Positions 36,201 to 48,148 of a stretch of DNA of 54,676 bases are shown one piece after another. This DNA comes from Oehlia diaphana (Eukaryota > Glomeromycota > Glomeromycetes > Glomerales > Glomeraceae). Under the pieces are notes generated by a model. That model was not told the DNA's origin, did not search any database, and saw only the letters and a list, made by a program, of their open reading frames with translations. Within the stretch, counting starts at the first letter, position 1; each line of letters opens with the position of its first letter. The translations under genes were made by a program, and so were the position numbers. The stretch covers positions 42,841-97,516 of the forward strand of contig QZLH01000373.1 of NCBI GenBank assembly GCA_003833135.1, in the 5' to 3' direction.

Positions 36201-39200
36201 TTCATCTTCAAAAAATAAATTAATTAATTTTTCTTCTTCCGGATCATATAGATCTTTTGGTTTAGCTAATTTTACGTTATCAGGTTTTTGTTGTTGTTGA
36301 GACATTTTAAGTGTACCAGTAGGTACAAAAGATTTTCTTCCGAGAATATCCTTCAAGTTAACATCAATTATATGTGCTGGTTGATCAAAAAGCTTGTCAA
36401 TTACTATATCTATGTTTTCTGTTGATTGCGTCTCAAGAAATGGTATTACATAATTTCGCCAATAATCATTTACATTTAGTCGAGGAATTTTTATGACTTT
36501 TTCTAATATATCACATAAATCTCGTGATGTTGTACTCAGAAATGCTCCTTTATTACTGGGATAAATAATTCTACCATATGAATCCTCTACGCCCTGAGGT
36601 AGAAGATACCATTCTTTATTCCCAGGTAATAATGGAATTGCTACAATATGATCCACTTGATTAAAAATTGGAAGATGCTTGATAACTTCAATAAGTTCTT
36701 GCGTAAGATGATCTTTATTTGCAATTCGCAAATAATTAGATAGATGCTCAACAAGCGCGGATGCTTCATGAAGTTGTAAACTTTGATTCAAATTCTCTGG
36801 ATACAAAGTATCAGCTCGTAAAGAAGCCAAGACTGATATAATGTCATTAAGCTTAATAACATAAGGAGATGTTCTATCAAAAAGTAAGTGAAGATAATTA
36901 GTTTATTTAAAAACAAAATGATGAGATTATAATTAGCAATACTAACCTATCCCATTTAGAAATTTCTATAAATTGATTATCCACGAAAACAGCACCGAAT
37001 TTTTCGAAAATAGGTATTAAGGTATTAGTAGAAATATTTTCGCTTGTTTTATTCGAAAAAATTTTTCTGGGTGTTTTTAATTTCCTAATAGTAGAGTTGC
37101 TTGTTGGGATTAAATGAATTTCTTCAAACTCTCTCAGATTCCAATTTCTGTATCTTAAATTATTCCATAATCGATAAATCCATTCAAGATTATTTGGAAT
37201 TGATATTTCTTCGGAGTCTTTTGTATTTATCGAATAATTCAATGAGAATCTTATCATATCAGCGACAACGGACTCGTTTAGAATTTTGATATTTAGATTC
37301 CATCCAGCCTTTGCATTTTCATACAAACGCATATACAATCCGAAGTCAATTGATTTGTCAATAAATTTGTTCAATTGATTCTCGAAGATATGACGCTCGT
37401 CAAATTTATGGTCTTCAATGTTATTGTTCGGACCAATATATACATTAGAATCGCTAGACAGTGTTATAGTACCAAGTTCATTGTCCGCAAGTGGAATCAT
37501 TTTAAAACCTTCTAATTCGCTAAAATTTTGATCCCTTAATATGTACTCAAATAATTGTAAGATTTCTTTTCTTGGTAAATTTCCTTCCCATTTGTCAAAA
37601 TTGTACTTTAAATAAGTACGAATAACTCCAGGAGAAAAAAACTTAAGGGAATCTTTGTATTTAGAATCTTTTAAGACACTTATGATATGATAAGAAGTTG
37701 ATATTACGGGAAATCCTATTTTTCCAATAATTTTGGGTAAATCACTTAATAATTTCTCATCTTCCAAATAGCCATTAGAAAGTGAAAGCCAATGAAATCC
37801 GGACTCGTTAAATGAGGATGTATTATATGAATCTGCTGATATTCCACTAATTTCACCAATGACGCTTGATGATGGACCTTTGAATACGCGATCTTCGAGA
37901 CTAAGACAATCAACAACATTTTGTAAAAGATCCTTGCAAAAGATACTTATACTTCCTGATGAATCACCCTTAACTATCGGCCAGAATTTGTACAAATCAC
38001 CTGATTGAATATTATTAGATGGGAGTTCACAAAGGAATTTTGCCCAAGCTTTTGGTAAGACTTTTTCAAATAAATATCGATTCCATTTAACCTTTAGGTG
38101 CGCTAATGCATTAGCAGCCTAAATTTCAAAAGTTCTTTTTTTAATATTTATGTTTAATAAAATAATTGTGAAAAAAATCAATTTTTTACCAAGTCTTCAT
38201 TATCCGCAGCAGACCATAAAGAGCGTCGATTAGTGTTAACCTGTTAAGCAAAGTCAGAAAAATTTTTAATATATGATATACAATTTTCATTAAAACATTT
38301 AATATAATACTAATAAGCTCCTACCGCAAAATATCCATGCACGGAAACTGAGAAAGGCATTGAAATAGGAAGAGGCAAAAAACAAAATAATCTTCCGGTA
38401 ACATTTAAATCATTTAAAGGAACCGCTAGCCCAACATTAGGAATAAATTTGTAGTCTCTTATGTTTTTTCTAAAATTATTTTGAAAATATGTTTGAGTTT
38501 CGAGTAAATCATCAAGATAATTCAAAATTAACCATTTTGAATTAGGTTCTTTATAATCTCCTTTCTGACGACTGAATGATGCAACATAAATCGCTTTTAG
38601 TTGATTGTTTTCATTAAGACTACTTGAATTTAACAAATCCATCATTGGTATAATTTTTTCAACTATAAAATGACGTTCTTGCCGTACTTTTTTAGCATTC
38701 TCTAATTGAATTTTATAAAGTAATTTAGGTTCAATGGCGTCTTTTTCCAATTCATAAAAAGAGATACACTCGATATATTTCAAAAATAATAAACAATTAA
38801 TGCTTTCATTTTCGTAAAATTTGTGAAACATGTCTAAGATTTCTTCCGGGTTATAAATTTTGTCAGAAATATCTGAATCAGTAGTATCACGAAGAGGATA
38901 ACGAAAGATAGTGCCTTTAAATGGTTTTTTAAATAGTTCATCACATGGAACATCACATGGAATTCTTCTGAAAGGAGCAAATTGATCTGGACATTTTTCA
39001 GCCAATTCATGGTTGATAAAGTTGAATTTGACACCACCATTATAACACCATTTGTGTGGATCAAGAATAACGTATTTATCATCAGTGATAAATGAAGGAG
39101 AGTCGGTTATATGATAAACTGAATTGAATCCTACTCCCATTACTATTGAAATGTATAAAGTTATTAGAATTTGTAAGTTGCGTAAATCAAACAAATTTAT

Positions 39201-39558
39201 GAGCATAAATAAAAAATTTACCTCCAATCTTATCAAATTGATCGTGTTTTTCACTATTAGCCAAACTTAGCAAAGATTTAAAATCCCTTTCTTCAAATAA
39301 GGAATTATTTTTTGCTAAAAGTGCGGGACCTTGATAACTATCAAGTCCTCTTTGATAATTATTATTCAAATGCGGTTTAAACAAACTACTTGATGGATAT
39401 GTATTATGATCCAAAAAGAAAACTTGTTCAGTACTTTTTGCATCATCTGAATTTTGAAGAATTTCACGAAGAATCTGTGAACTATCAGGATATTCTTCAA
39501 GAATTTTACGTAAACGACGAGTATAAGGTTCAGTTGGATTAAATTCTTCTCCTTCCAT
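30273..39558 (-). CDS. Sacsin-like twin HSP90-type ATPase with C-terminal BTB domain, gene 2
   Basis: Paralogue of gene 1 with the same 12-exon plan and intron phases: 39558-39222, 39142-38325, 38240-38190, 38118-36947, 36873-35051, 34979-34897, 34814-34776, 34699-33797, 33712-33641, 33568-32185, 32104-30728, 30658-30273. Total 8445 nt, 2814 residues. Module 1: LREILQNSDDAKS (Glu32, Asn36), KIGVMGVGFNSVYH. Module 2: EFLQNADDAGAT (Glu1438, Asn1442), IWIYNDAEFSPKDF, GRFGIGFNCAFHVTD. BTB at ~2658-2765 (HHDVAFIVGKEE, NRYVLSGAASTHFEMVF, FLRWLYGEE). The N-terminus is 13 residues shorter and the BTB exon about 42 residues shorter than gene 1; the BTB tail differs most. Intron 10 has a GC donor. Both ATP sites keep the Glu and Asn expected for hydrolysis and magnesium binding, so both may be active. 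Tandem duplication with gene 1 is clear. Confidence 0.9.
32105..32184 (-). other. GC-AG intron in sacsin-like gene 2
   Basis: The intron begins GCAAGT after phase-1 coding (TTG TTA G). The overlapping GT three bases on would shift the frame of the next exon (CAT TGT CGA AAT CAA). Gene 1 uses GTAAGT at the same site. Confidence 0.75.
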
Positions 39559-39984
39559 TTTTAACGTTAAAAATTATCAAATTAAAATTTGACATTGTTT
39601 GAATAGGTTCCAAAAGATGGCTTTATTTATAAAATTATGAAAAACAAAAAAAAAAAATTTTTTTTTTTTTTTCCTAAAAAAATTATAGTTTATTTTCTTT
39701 AAAAAAAAACGATACATAAATAACAATAGAATTTGGGCAAAAGGCGTGTGGCTATGTGACTTGTATCAATGTATCATGTATCTCAAAAATAAATAAATAA
39801 AAAAAAACAACAATACGACATAGCCTGCAAAATAAATATATCTTTTACCGATAAATCATTTTAAACGAAGAAATAAAACATTAGGATGATCCATTTGACT
39901 ATTTTTATTCATGATGGATCAACATTTCTGTTTTTTCGGCGTGAGAAATCCTATTCGTTAATTTTTATTCGTCACATGGACAGA

Positions 39985-40011
39985 CATGGTTAATTCTTAA
40001 TGCCGGCCGAG
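39985..40011. repeat. Shared element around TTAATGCCGGCCGAG, copy 1
   Basis: CATGGTTAATTCTTAATG then CCGGCCGAG, followed by CTATAATGC. A near match occurs at 46394-46422 and a shorter one at 46447-46459. Both main copies lie upstream of minus-strand genes (about 430 bp and 900 bp). Function unknown. Confidence 0.4.
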
Positions 40012-41485
40012 CACCTATAATGCAGATCAAGTCACATGAAGATAAACCAAGATTTATAAGGTGTCATGTGACTCTATAATGAAATGTTTAATAAAACGAT
40101 GCATAAAGGATGTAAATGTAATTGAATCATATCGATGTCAAATTTGAAAGGCACGAAGAAGCATGTGGAGGAAAACATCAAATAAGGCGGAGAAATAAAT
40201 AAGAAATGAATGAGACTGTCCGCAAAGACGTTAAACTACAGTACGACATTTTATTAACAAGTCAGAACTTAACGATTATGCGATATTCATGTTAAACCGA
40301 TTATTAACAAATGAAATTTGATATAGCACCTTTGTTTCGTATTTAATTTAATTCATTATGAGTTCAAGACCGATTTTTAATTTTTAAAAGGTTTGCCATG
40401 TATTTTTTATTTTTCCACGTATTTATATGTTAGAATTAGTTTTCCTCCATCATTTTTAATTAAAGCAATTAAAATTTTTATTCATTGTTCATTTCTTTAT
40501 TAGGTATAAATAAATTAAATTTACACGATTATCGTAGATTGGACGACCCTAACTATAAACACGTCAATCTCGATATACGGATGTACCAGATGCATATTTA
40601 CAAACTGAATATCACAAGATAAGATTTTCTACCTCCTTAGCACAAATCATTCTTTTTTATCTAATTAATTTTTTTGAAGCTTAATTTTTTAATATTATAA
40701 ATAAAAAGAAAATCACTACATCCCAATATTATTATAATAGCGTGAAAGATTTGTAATAAATTAATTACCACATTATTGGAAGATCAAATCAACATTTTGC
40801 ACTTAGGCCGTTCCAACTTTGAATATTTGTTTAACGTCCAGATTTTCTGAAAAGTTTGAGGGGAAGGGCTTTTTAATTAAATTAACTAAATAAAATAAAT
40901 AAATATAATAAAACTTTTAGAAATTTGAGAAAATTCGGGAAAATTTAGAAGGGAATTTAAACTATATATTTATTAAAATTTAGATTTTTAAAAAATAGAG
41001 GGAAACAATCAAATTGGAACAGCCTTAGTTTTTGGATATTTCCGCAAAAGTAAACACTATGGTTTTCTTTTCCGCAACCACCGCGAGAAGTTTCTTTTGT
41101 AAAAAAAAAAAAATAACTTAAATATTATCATGCTTAAGCGAAGCAGTTTCTTAACTATGATCTTAAGAAATTCCACTCCTAATGCGGACAAAATGTCTAA
41201 TTCTTACAAAGACATACTAGTAAGGTTTTCACTTATGAGCATCATTGGAATTTTTAAATTTTTCAAATAGACTTTTCCAAAGGTAGGAGTTCTCAAAGAG
41301 AAAATATGATTTTTTTTTTAGTTGGCGTCTAAAGGTTCATCATGATGTATTTTGAACTTGTAGATGATGATTTGCGTGAAAACTTATATTCATTTTTTTG
41401 GAAAAAGAACCTTTTATCCCAAGATAACAACTGAAGTTATTGAAGATGATAAAGACGATAAAACTAGAGAACGGTAACCGTTGGG

Positions 41486-41712
41486 AGTCCGGAGCGAAAG
41501 CAAAATTATTAACCTTAATTAAACCTAATTAAACACAGGTAATTCGAATAAAAAGAATATATATCAAAAAAATAATATCAAATAAACAATTTTTGTTCTA
41601 TTTTTATCACGTGTAACCGAAAGAACCATCGACTCACACAGTGAGCGGGCGGACAACGGGACATTTTGAAACCGACACGAATAGTATATAGTCCTTCGCT
41701 TCGCTCCGGACT
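41486..41712. repeat. Inverted repeat with AGTCCGGAGCGAA arms
   Basis: The 13-bp arm at 41486-41498 is perfectly complementary to TTCGCTCCGGACT at 41700-41712, enclosing about 200 bp. The arm shares GCTCCGGAC with the leaders of both ubiquitin-ART genes. MITE-like or a dispersed promoter element. Confidence 0.4.
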
Positions 41713-42451
41713 AATAAAATAATTAAATTATCACCGAGAATCTCAGAAATTATTTCAAACAATCCCGTTAAGGCGCTCAAATTCTTACTTCTGAAAATTA
41801 CTAATACTCGGAAAATTTTGTCATCCTCCGAAATACCATACAATATAGTTACTGTAAACCATAATGGATTTTGACCCAATATGCTGAAGAAATGCCGAAA
41901 ATTCAATAACATAAAATCATTCATGTTAGACAATTCTTCCTCCTTCAACAATTCATTGGTGACGGTAATCTTATCTTGATATCAATGATAACAGATAAAG
42001 AACCGAAACTTATAATTCATCGTCTCAAAGAAAAACTTAAGGGCAGGTAAAGATAGTCAACTCGTAATTGGACGGATGATTGTCGGTAATGATACAAATT
42101 TCAAATCTATTTTTCTTGAAACCAACCCAGGTTATAGTGCATATTGCATAAAATTTCTAAACTTCTTCACATATAAACAAAACTTCATTTTCCCATTTTT
42201 TCTTACAAATTCGCATATACTGTATATTTGATCGTGATTTACTGATTTTCCGTTTTATTTTACTACAATTTCTCGTGTATTGTTTGTTTTAAATACAAAA
42301 ATTCGCAGCTTTCATTATGCAGTACATCTATTAAAATTTTAGAAGAGAGTCTTGTCACAATCCCTTGACTTCCTAATGTTTTGTAAGTAATAATAATATC
42401 GTAGTTACGGATATTTAAATGGTAAAGTTCGACTAATTTGTTAATTTATTA

Positions 42452-45400
42452 TTAATTGTTTTTTTCAAAATATTCCTTTAATTCATTTGTCAAATCATTA
42501 AACCCAAAAAAATCCGAGACTTCATTCCTGTCATTATCTGAATTAAGTAATTGTGATAATCGGGTTGAATTTTTTACTGGATAATTATTATCATCATCAT
42601 TTAAATTTACTATTGAATTATCTTTTTCGTCTATTTGGGGTAACATTGCTTTAAGTTGTGAAGTAACTTGTTTTATAGTTGGACGTTTATTAGGTTCTCC
42701 ATCCCAACACGCTAAATAACAATTCGTGTTAAAATAAATTTTTAAATATAAATACATAATAATAATTTACAATAATTACCAGTATAAAGTTTAACATAAT
42801 CGGAAGGAATATCTGGTTCCAAAATAGGAGTTTCTCTAAGACCTTGTAAGATATTCATAGCTAAACAATTTGTTTCACGGGTGTAAAAAGGTGGTTTACC
42901 ACTTGATATTTCCCATAAAAGTACACCAACGCTATATATATCACATTTTTTATCTAATTTATATACTTGTATTGAATCTAGGTTATTAAATCTTTTAGGA
43001 TCAATATAAGGAATTATTCCATGTAATTTTGAATGATGATTTGTTGCATCTTCAATCCTTTTTGATAATCCAAAGTCAGCCAATTTAATGGCATTTTGAT
43101 GAACCAATATATTACCAGAATGCTTTTAAAATTTTAAAATAAAAATAAAAATTATAATTAATAAATATTATAATTAAAACTTTAAAGAATTTAAATAATA
43201 AATAATATTAAAATTACCAAATCACAATGTAATATATTTTCATCATGTAAACAAGAAACGGCACATGCCAATTGATGAGCAAGATTACATTTGTGATTCC
43301 AAGCAAGTGTATCAAAATTCTTATTCAAATAATTTCTAAGGGAACCACCATCCGCATATTCTAATACTAATATAAATTTATTACATCTTTGATTTTCTAG
43401 TAAGATTAATAAATTAATTAATAATATTTCTTTTTTTATATTTTATGTTTATTAATTTTTTTTAACATACCTGATTCAGAATTTGCGATTCCATGAAAAC
43501 GAATAACATTATTATGAAAATCAACTTCACGTTGAAGTTTAAGCTTAACATCACAAATAAAATTTTAATTTTTTAAAAAAATGAATTTTTTTTTTTAAAA
43601 AAATGAATTTTTTTTTTTAAAAAAATGAATTTTTTTTTTTAAAAAAAAAAAAATTCAACAATTTTTTTTTTTTCAAATACTTTAAATACTGTACCTCATG
43701 AATGATTTCTTTAATGGTGGCGATATCAAGGTTAAAAAAAGATTTTAAAGCTAAATATTGTTCTGAATCTTTATAATTTGCACGAAAAACTTCTCCAAAA
43801 TATCCGGTACCAATTTTTTGTATATTACTAAAATGTTTATATTCATAATATTTAATATAATTATTGGAAATAGCTTCTTCAAGCCAATTGAAATTATTAT
43901 TCCTTTTCTTTTTAAAGTAAAATATAGGAGTTATAAATATGAAAGTAATAATTAATAAAGTTTTCGTTAATTCTATTATATTGAATTGATCTATTAATGA
44001 ATCTATTAATGAATCTGTTGATAAATCTATAGATTGACTAATCTCAAGCCATTTCCATACATATTCCTCGTTATTACTTATATCAAGTAATAAAATGTCA
44101 CTTTCAATTGATTGATTATAACCACGTCCTATTAAAAAAAAAAAAAATTTTATTTTTTAATTATAATTTTCGTTAAAAAATTAAAATATTTCATTTAATG
44201 ACTTACCGAATGATATGATCATATAATTATCGTTAACATTTGCTTTATGATAATATCGATTTTTAGGAATTTTTCCGGAAATTCTCGGAATATACCATTC
44301 AAAATTTGTTAAATTTAATACATAAAGTGATTCATTAGATTTAAGATTAGAATTATTAGAACCTCCAAAGATGATTACTTTTTGACCATCTAATCCTTTT
44401 TTGATAAATTTATAATTAATAATAAATAATATTAAATATCGTAATTTAAATTTAAATTCAAAATAATTCATACCAAGAACGGCAGAAAATTTTCCTCTAT
44501 TAGAAGGTATTATTCCGGTAGTTATCTAAAATTTATTTTTAAAAAAATTATTGTAAAAAATATCAATTTTGACAAAAAAAAATATGTTAATATAGTACTT
44601 ACTTCTCTATACCAAATATTACTAATGGTATCATAAATATAAACCTAAATAATAAAATTATTCGTAAATTTACGCCTGATTTCTTTAATCTCGAAAAAAA
44701 AGTAATAATTTACCTGCTCCAACGTTAAATAATTTTTACCATCATAACCACCTAAAAAGAAGATAATATTGTATATAAACAAATAATATTTTTAAAATAA
44801 AAAGAATTGGTTACTTACCTATATAAATGATTTTATTGTTAGGTAATAAAGTGGCACCATAATGAATTCTTAGAGTTGGTAAATTAGAATTCGTTATATT
44901 TGTTATATTTCTTTTTTCTAAACTAAAGTTTGTTGTATCTAAAATATACATATCAGAATCGAATTCGTATCGTTTAATTCCACCCCATAAATAAATTTTT
45001 CCATAATAATCAACAATTCCTGTCAAAAATTTTTTTCTAATAATATTAATTGAAAATTTCTCTATAATTGCATTATTTCCTATTATTTTTGGAATATTCC
45101 ACGCATTATTTGAATTATCTTGTGGATCAAATGTATAAACAAAATCAATTTCAGGACTTGAAAAACTGAATTGAATATGCTCTGGTACATATAAAATTAA
45201 TGTATTATTATTTGCACCTCCTTTAACAAAAGATGCACCATAATGTGATGGAACATTATTAATGCTTGATACTTGATGCCATAGAAGCTTTTGAGTATTC
45301 AATGCAACAGATATATCAAAATAAAAAAAATCTTTTCCAACAATGTCGGCGTAATTATGATTTCGACCACCTAAAATATATAAGTTATTATTAAAAATTG

Positions 45401-45500
45401 TAGCAGTATGATCAAATCGTCGTGATGTTATTCGACAATTTACTTCAACTAATTGAATTAAACTCCATAATATAGAATACACTAAAAATTTCTTTGACAT
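42452..45500 (-). CDS. Kelch-ectodomain receptor-like protein kinase
   Basis: Ten exons, 5' to 3': 45500-44819, 44751-44714, 44644-44603, 44525-44474, 44395-44207, 44128-43695, 43543-43471, 43396-43218, 43122-42780, 42711-42452. They total 2292 nt, 763 residues; all introns are GT-AG. Residues 1-22 are a signal peptide (VYSILWSLIQLVEV). Kelch blades fill ~25-350 (FDHTATIFNNNLYILGG, IHYGATLLPNNKIIYIGG, QKVIIFGGSNNS). A single membrane helix is at ~391-406 (TLLIITFIFITPIFYF), followed by KKKR. The TKL-like kinase spans ~437-680: IGTGYFGEVF (441-449), Lys463, Glu485, HCDLHSGN (Asp562, Asn567), ADFG (Asp579), then GIIPYIDPKRF and the C-lobe. All catalytic residues are present but Cys561 replaces the Arg of HRD, making it a non-RD kinase. 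The tail is low-complexity. Predicted to sense an extracellular or luminal ligand and signal inward; no ligand can be named. Confidence 0.88.
43561..43665. repeat. Simple repeat in the receptor-kinase intron 6
   Basis: Three to four units of AAAAAAATGAA followed by a poly(T) run of about 12. It makes this the longest intron of the gene (43544-43694, 151 bp). Confidence 0.7.
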
Positions 45501-45830
45501 AATAAAAAAAAAAAAAAGTAGTTAGGATAGAAAAAATTTAAGGTTTCATTCGGTTTAAGAAGTTTATAACATAATCGTCGATCTAACTTTAAATAGATTT
45601 GGTTCGAACCAATAAAGTTTTGACTTGTACTATTTTGGATTTCATCGCCACTAAAAAATCAAAAAATATGAAGTACTAAACTATAAATAAATTAGATTTT
45701 TACTAGACCTTTTCTTATTTAATTAAATTCGGCAAATAATAATAATAGTATTATGTGATCCAAAATATTTTTATTGTAGAACGAACAAAAAAAGAATCGG
45801 TTGTTGCTTTACACATTTTGCACGAAAATT

Positions 45831-46150
45831 TAAGTTAGTAATGTATTCCCACTTGCCGTGACGTCGGTGACGACACAATAAAAATAAACAGGGTCGATGA
45901 CAATCCAAAACTTGATCAATTTTCCCATATTACTGTATCCTAAATTGTCTATGATTCTTTGATGGAATAGTCGGTATTCGACACTGCTAAAATTTGAGGT
46001 AAGATAACAACATAAGTTAGTAATGCATTTCCACCTGCGCGACGACACCATGACAATCCAAACCTTGTTCTATTTTCTCATATAATTCTAAATTGTCAAT
46101 GATTCTTTTGATTGAATAGTCTGCACTGCTAAAATTTGATGTAGGATAAC
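45831..46150 (+). repeat. Two-unit tandem repeat, about 140-182 bp each
   Basis: Unit 1 (45831-46012) and unit 2 (46013-46150) both begin TAAGTTAGTAATG, share CCATGACAATCCAAA-like and GATTCTTTGATTGAATAGT-like blocks, and end CTGCTAAAATTTGA followed by GATAAC. Unit 2 is shortened by internal indels. Confidence 0.7.
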
Positions 46151-46393
46151 TAATTTGATTTTATGGGGACTACGAATGAAATGCGAGTTTTCCAGGTCAT
46201 CCTAAGATTAATTTACCTGATATGAACTATGGGATACTTAATGTGTTGCTACTATCAATGGCATATTTCGCTAATTCCGGTACGACGAGCGAGAAACGTT
46301 CTTAATAACAGCCGTCATCGGCCAAAGCCCATAATTCCAGTCTTTAAAATCACGTGAGACTTGAATATGTTTTTATTTTCTCCTCATATATCA

Positions 46394-46459
46394 CATGGTT
46401 AATTTTCTTAATGCCGGCCGAGTGCTATAATTCTGGTAGAAGACTTATAATGCCGGCCA
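46394..46459. repeat. Shared element around TTAATGCCGGCCGAG, copies 2 and 3
   Basis: CATGGTTAATTTTCTTAATG then CCGGCCGAG at 46394-46422, and ATAATGCCGGCCA at 46447-46459, matching 39985-40011. TATAATGC or TATAATTC and a nearby CACGTG/ACGTGA recur beside them. Confidence 0.4.
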
Positions 46460-47207
46460 AATAACGTGACAGATTTACAAATATTTGAGGAGGTATAGGT
46501 TTGATTATGTAAAAATTTGAGTATTCCTATATATTTTTTTGACAACAGCGCTTGCGAATTCAAATAATAATAATAATAATAATAAATTGCAAATAGTATA
46601 TACAACTATCCATAAAATATTTTTCAGTGTTTGTCACTGGAGGTATTCTACACAGGAAATTCAGTAGGATCAATTGATTGGGATATGACAGAACGGTGAT
46701 GATGTTTCGTGAAATGTACATGTCCGTGTTACAAAAGATTTCGACTAATAAGTTAATTTAAGAATTCTGAATAATTTAGATTCTGTTTGAATACGTTATA
46801 TAAATCGATCAATTTAAAGTTTAATATCGACAATATCGTTATCACATACAGTAAAATATTCTATTTATTTGGCCGTTTAATAATATTAATATTTTTAAAT
46901 TATTTACTGTAAATTTTATTATTAAGTAAAATTGTGATGAAAATTAAATGAAATAAATAAAAAAAAAATATTCATAGGAAATTGTAAAATACATCATTTA
47001 TTTGAAGTATAAATTGAAAATTATATAATTCAGCAAATAAACTTATAATTTCACATATAAAAAATAATTTTAGTTGTATAATATAATAGCATGACTCGTT
47101 TTTAACTTGAAATTCAACTCGAAAAAAGCTTTCTTTCAATAATGATATTTTATTTAAATATCATCCTTCAGTCGATTGCGAAAAATTTTTCATTTGCAAA
47201 TGTCGCC

Positions 47208-47299
47208 CATTATAACGACGTTCTTCGTCGTTATAATGATATAACGACATCAAAGAAATCCAAAAAAAATAGTATGTCGTCGTCGAGATGTCGTTATAT
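47208..47299. repeat. Two adjacent stem-loops with TATAACGAC stems
   Basis: Hairpin 1: CATTATAACGACG (47208-47220), loop TTCTT, perfect complement (47226-47238). Hairpin 2: ATATAACGACATC (47239-47251) with its perfect complement at 47287-47299 across a 35-nt loop. Both stems share TATAACGAC, suggesting a nested inverted-repeat element or a structured RNA. Confidence 0.6.
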
Positions 47300-47983
47300 A
47301 ACGGTTGGCACTTGTACCTTTAAAAAAAAATTTTCATCAAGATTATTCATAATAAGATATTTCTTTTTTTTTTCATACTTTTTGGATTTTTTTAAAATAT
47401 AAGACATAGACTTTTTGGATTTACATAATATTTTCTCCGATTTGAATGTACTGTATGTTGAAATGACACGTGTTCGCAGATCATTTTTTTAAATTTTTTC
47501 GAAATAATAACAAACATTTAAACATTATTAAAATGGTTCAGTTTAACGTTAATTATTATCAGTTATGGTAAACAAACAATACATTATTTATTTATTATAA
47601 TACTTTCAAAAAAAAAAAAATGAATGACAAACAATATAATACGTTTTGTAATTCCTTATATAGTACTCTGCTACATTAATCATCTGCTAATATAGAAATT
47701 GTGTTACCCACTCTACAGGTTTCCTAAATTTAATGGCTTGAATGTCCCTTTTACTGTAATTGTAAATTCATATTTGGAATTTAAATAAATAATTGTAACA
47801 TTTGTTTATTATTATTATTATTATTATTTTCCTCAATATCTTGTTTTGAATATAGTTAAAATTACTTATGACAATAACTAATCTTCTACGTAATAACGAA
47901 GAATTGATAAAGTGAAACTAATAATGATTAATTAATTGGTACTGTATAAAAACAATTTTTAAAAAAAAAATAATTTTTCTACA

Positions 47984-48148
47984 ATTCTTCCACTTGAACC
48001 TTTATTTATCTAACTAGGGTTCGAGAGTTCATTCTTCCACTTGAATCTGTATTTATCTAACTAGAGTTCATTCTCCTACTTGAGTCTGTATTTATCTAGT
48101 AACTAGAGTTCATTCTACTTGAATCTGTATTTATCTAACTGGAGTTCA
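47984..48148 (+). repeat. Four-unit minisatellite
   Basis: Units of about 38-47 bp starting at 47984, 48031, 48070 and 48111, each reading roughly ATTCT, CCACTTGAATCTG, TATTTATCTAACTAGAGTTC with small indels. Confidence 0.75.

Larger units (their letters stand above)
39559..42451. other. Spacer between sacsin-like gene 2 and the receptor-like kinase
   Basis: AT-rich, with a TATA-like ATTTTATAAA (39626-39635, minus) before gene 2 and poly(A)/poly(T) at 39640-39672. A GCCGGCCGAG motif lies at 39985-40011 and an inverted repeat at 41486-41712. A 105-codon minus-strand frame (41634-41951) has no family features and overlaps that repeat. No other gene seen. Confidence 0.5.
45501..46600. other. 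Upstream region of the receptor-like kinase
   Basis: Contains a tandem duplication (45831-46150), the GCCGGCCGAG element, and a (TAA)n tract at 46563-46586. No gene seen; open frames of 65-73 codons here have no family features. Confidence 0.5.

Noticed and set aside
30273..39558. Interpreting the sacsin-like locus as several separate ATPase, repeat and BTB genes
   Set aside because: Consistent intron phases and identical exon plans in both paralogues, with totals divisible by three, support one long gene each.
41634..41951. 105-codon minus-strand open frame
   Set aside because: It overlaps the inverted repeat at 41486-41712, lacks any domain, and has no splice or promoter context; probably chance.
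45830..46051. 73-codon minus-strand frame
   Set aside because: It spans the boundary of a tandem duplication and is not conserved between the two units.
47142..47402. 86-codon plus-strand frame
   Set aside because: It runs through two perfect hairpins and a poly(T) tract; not protein-like.
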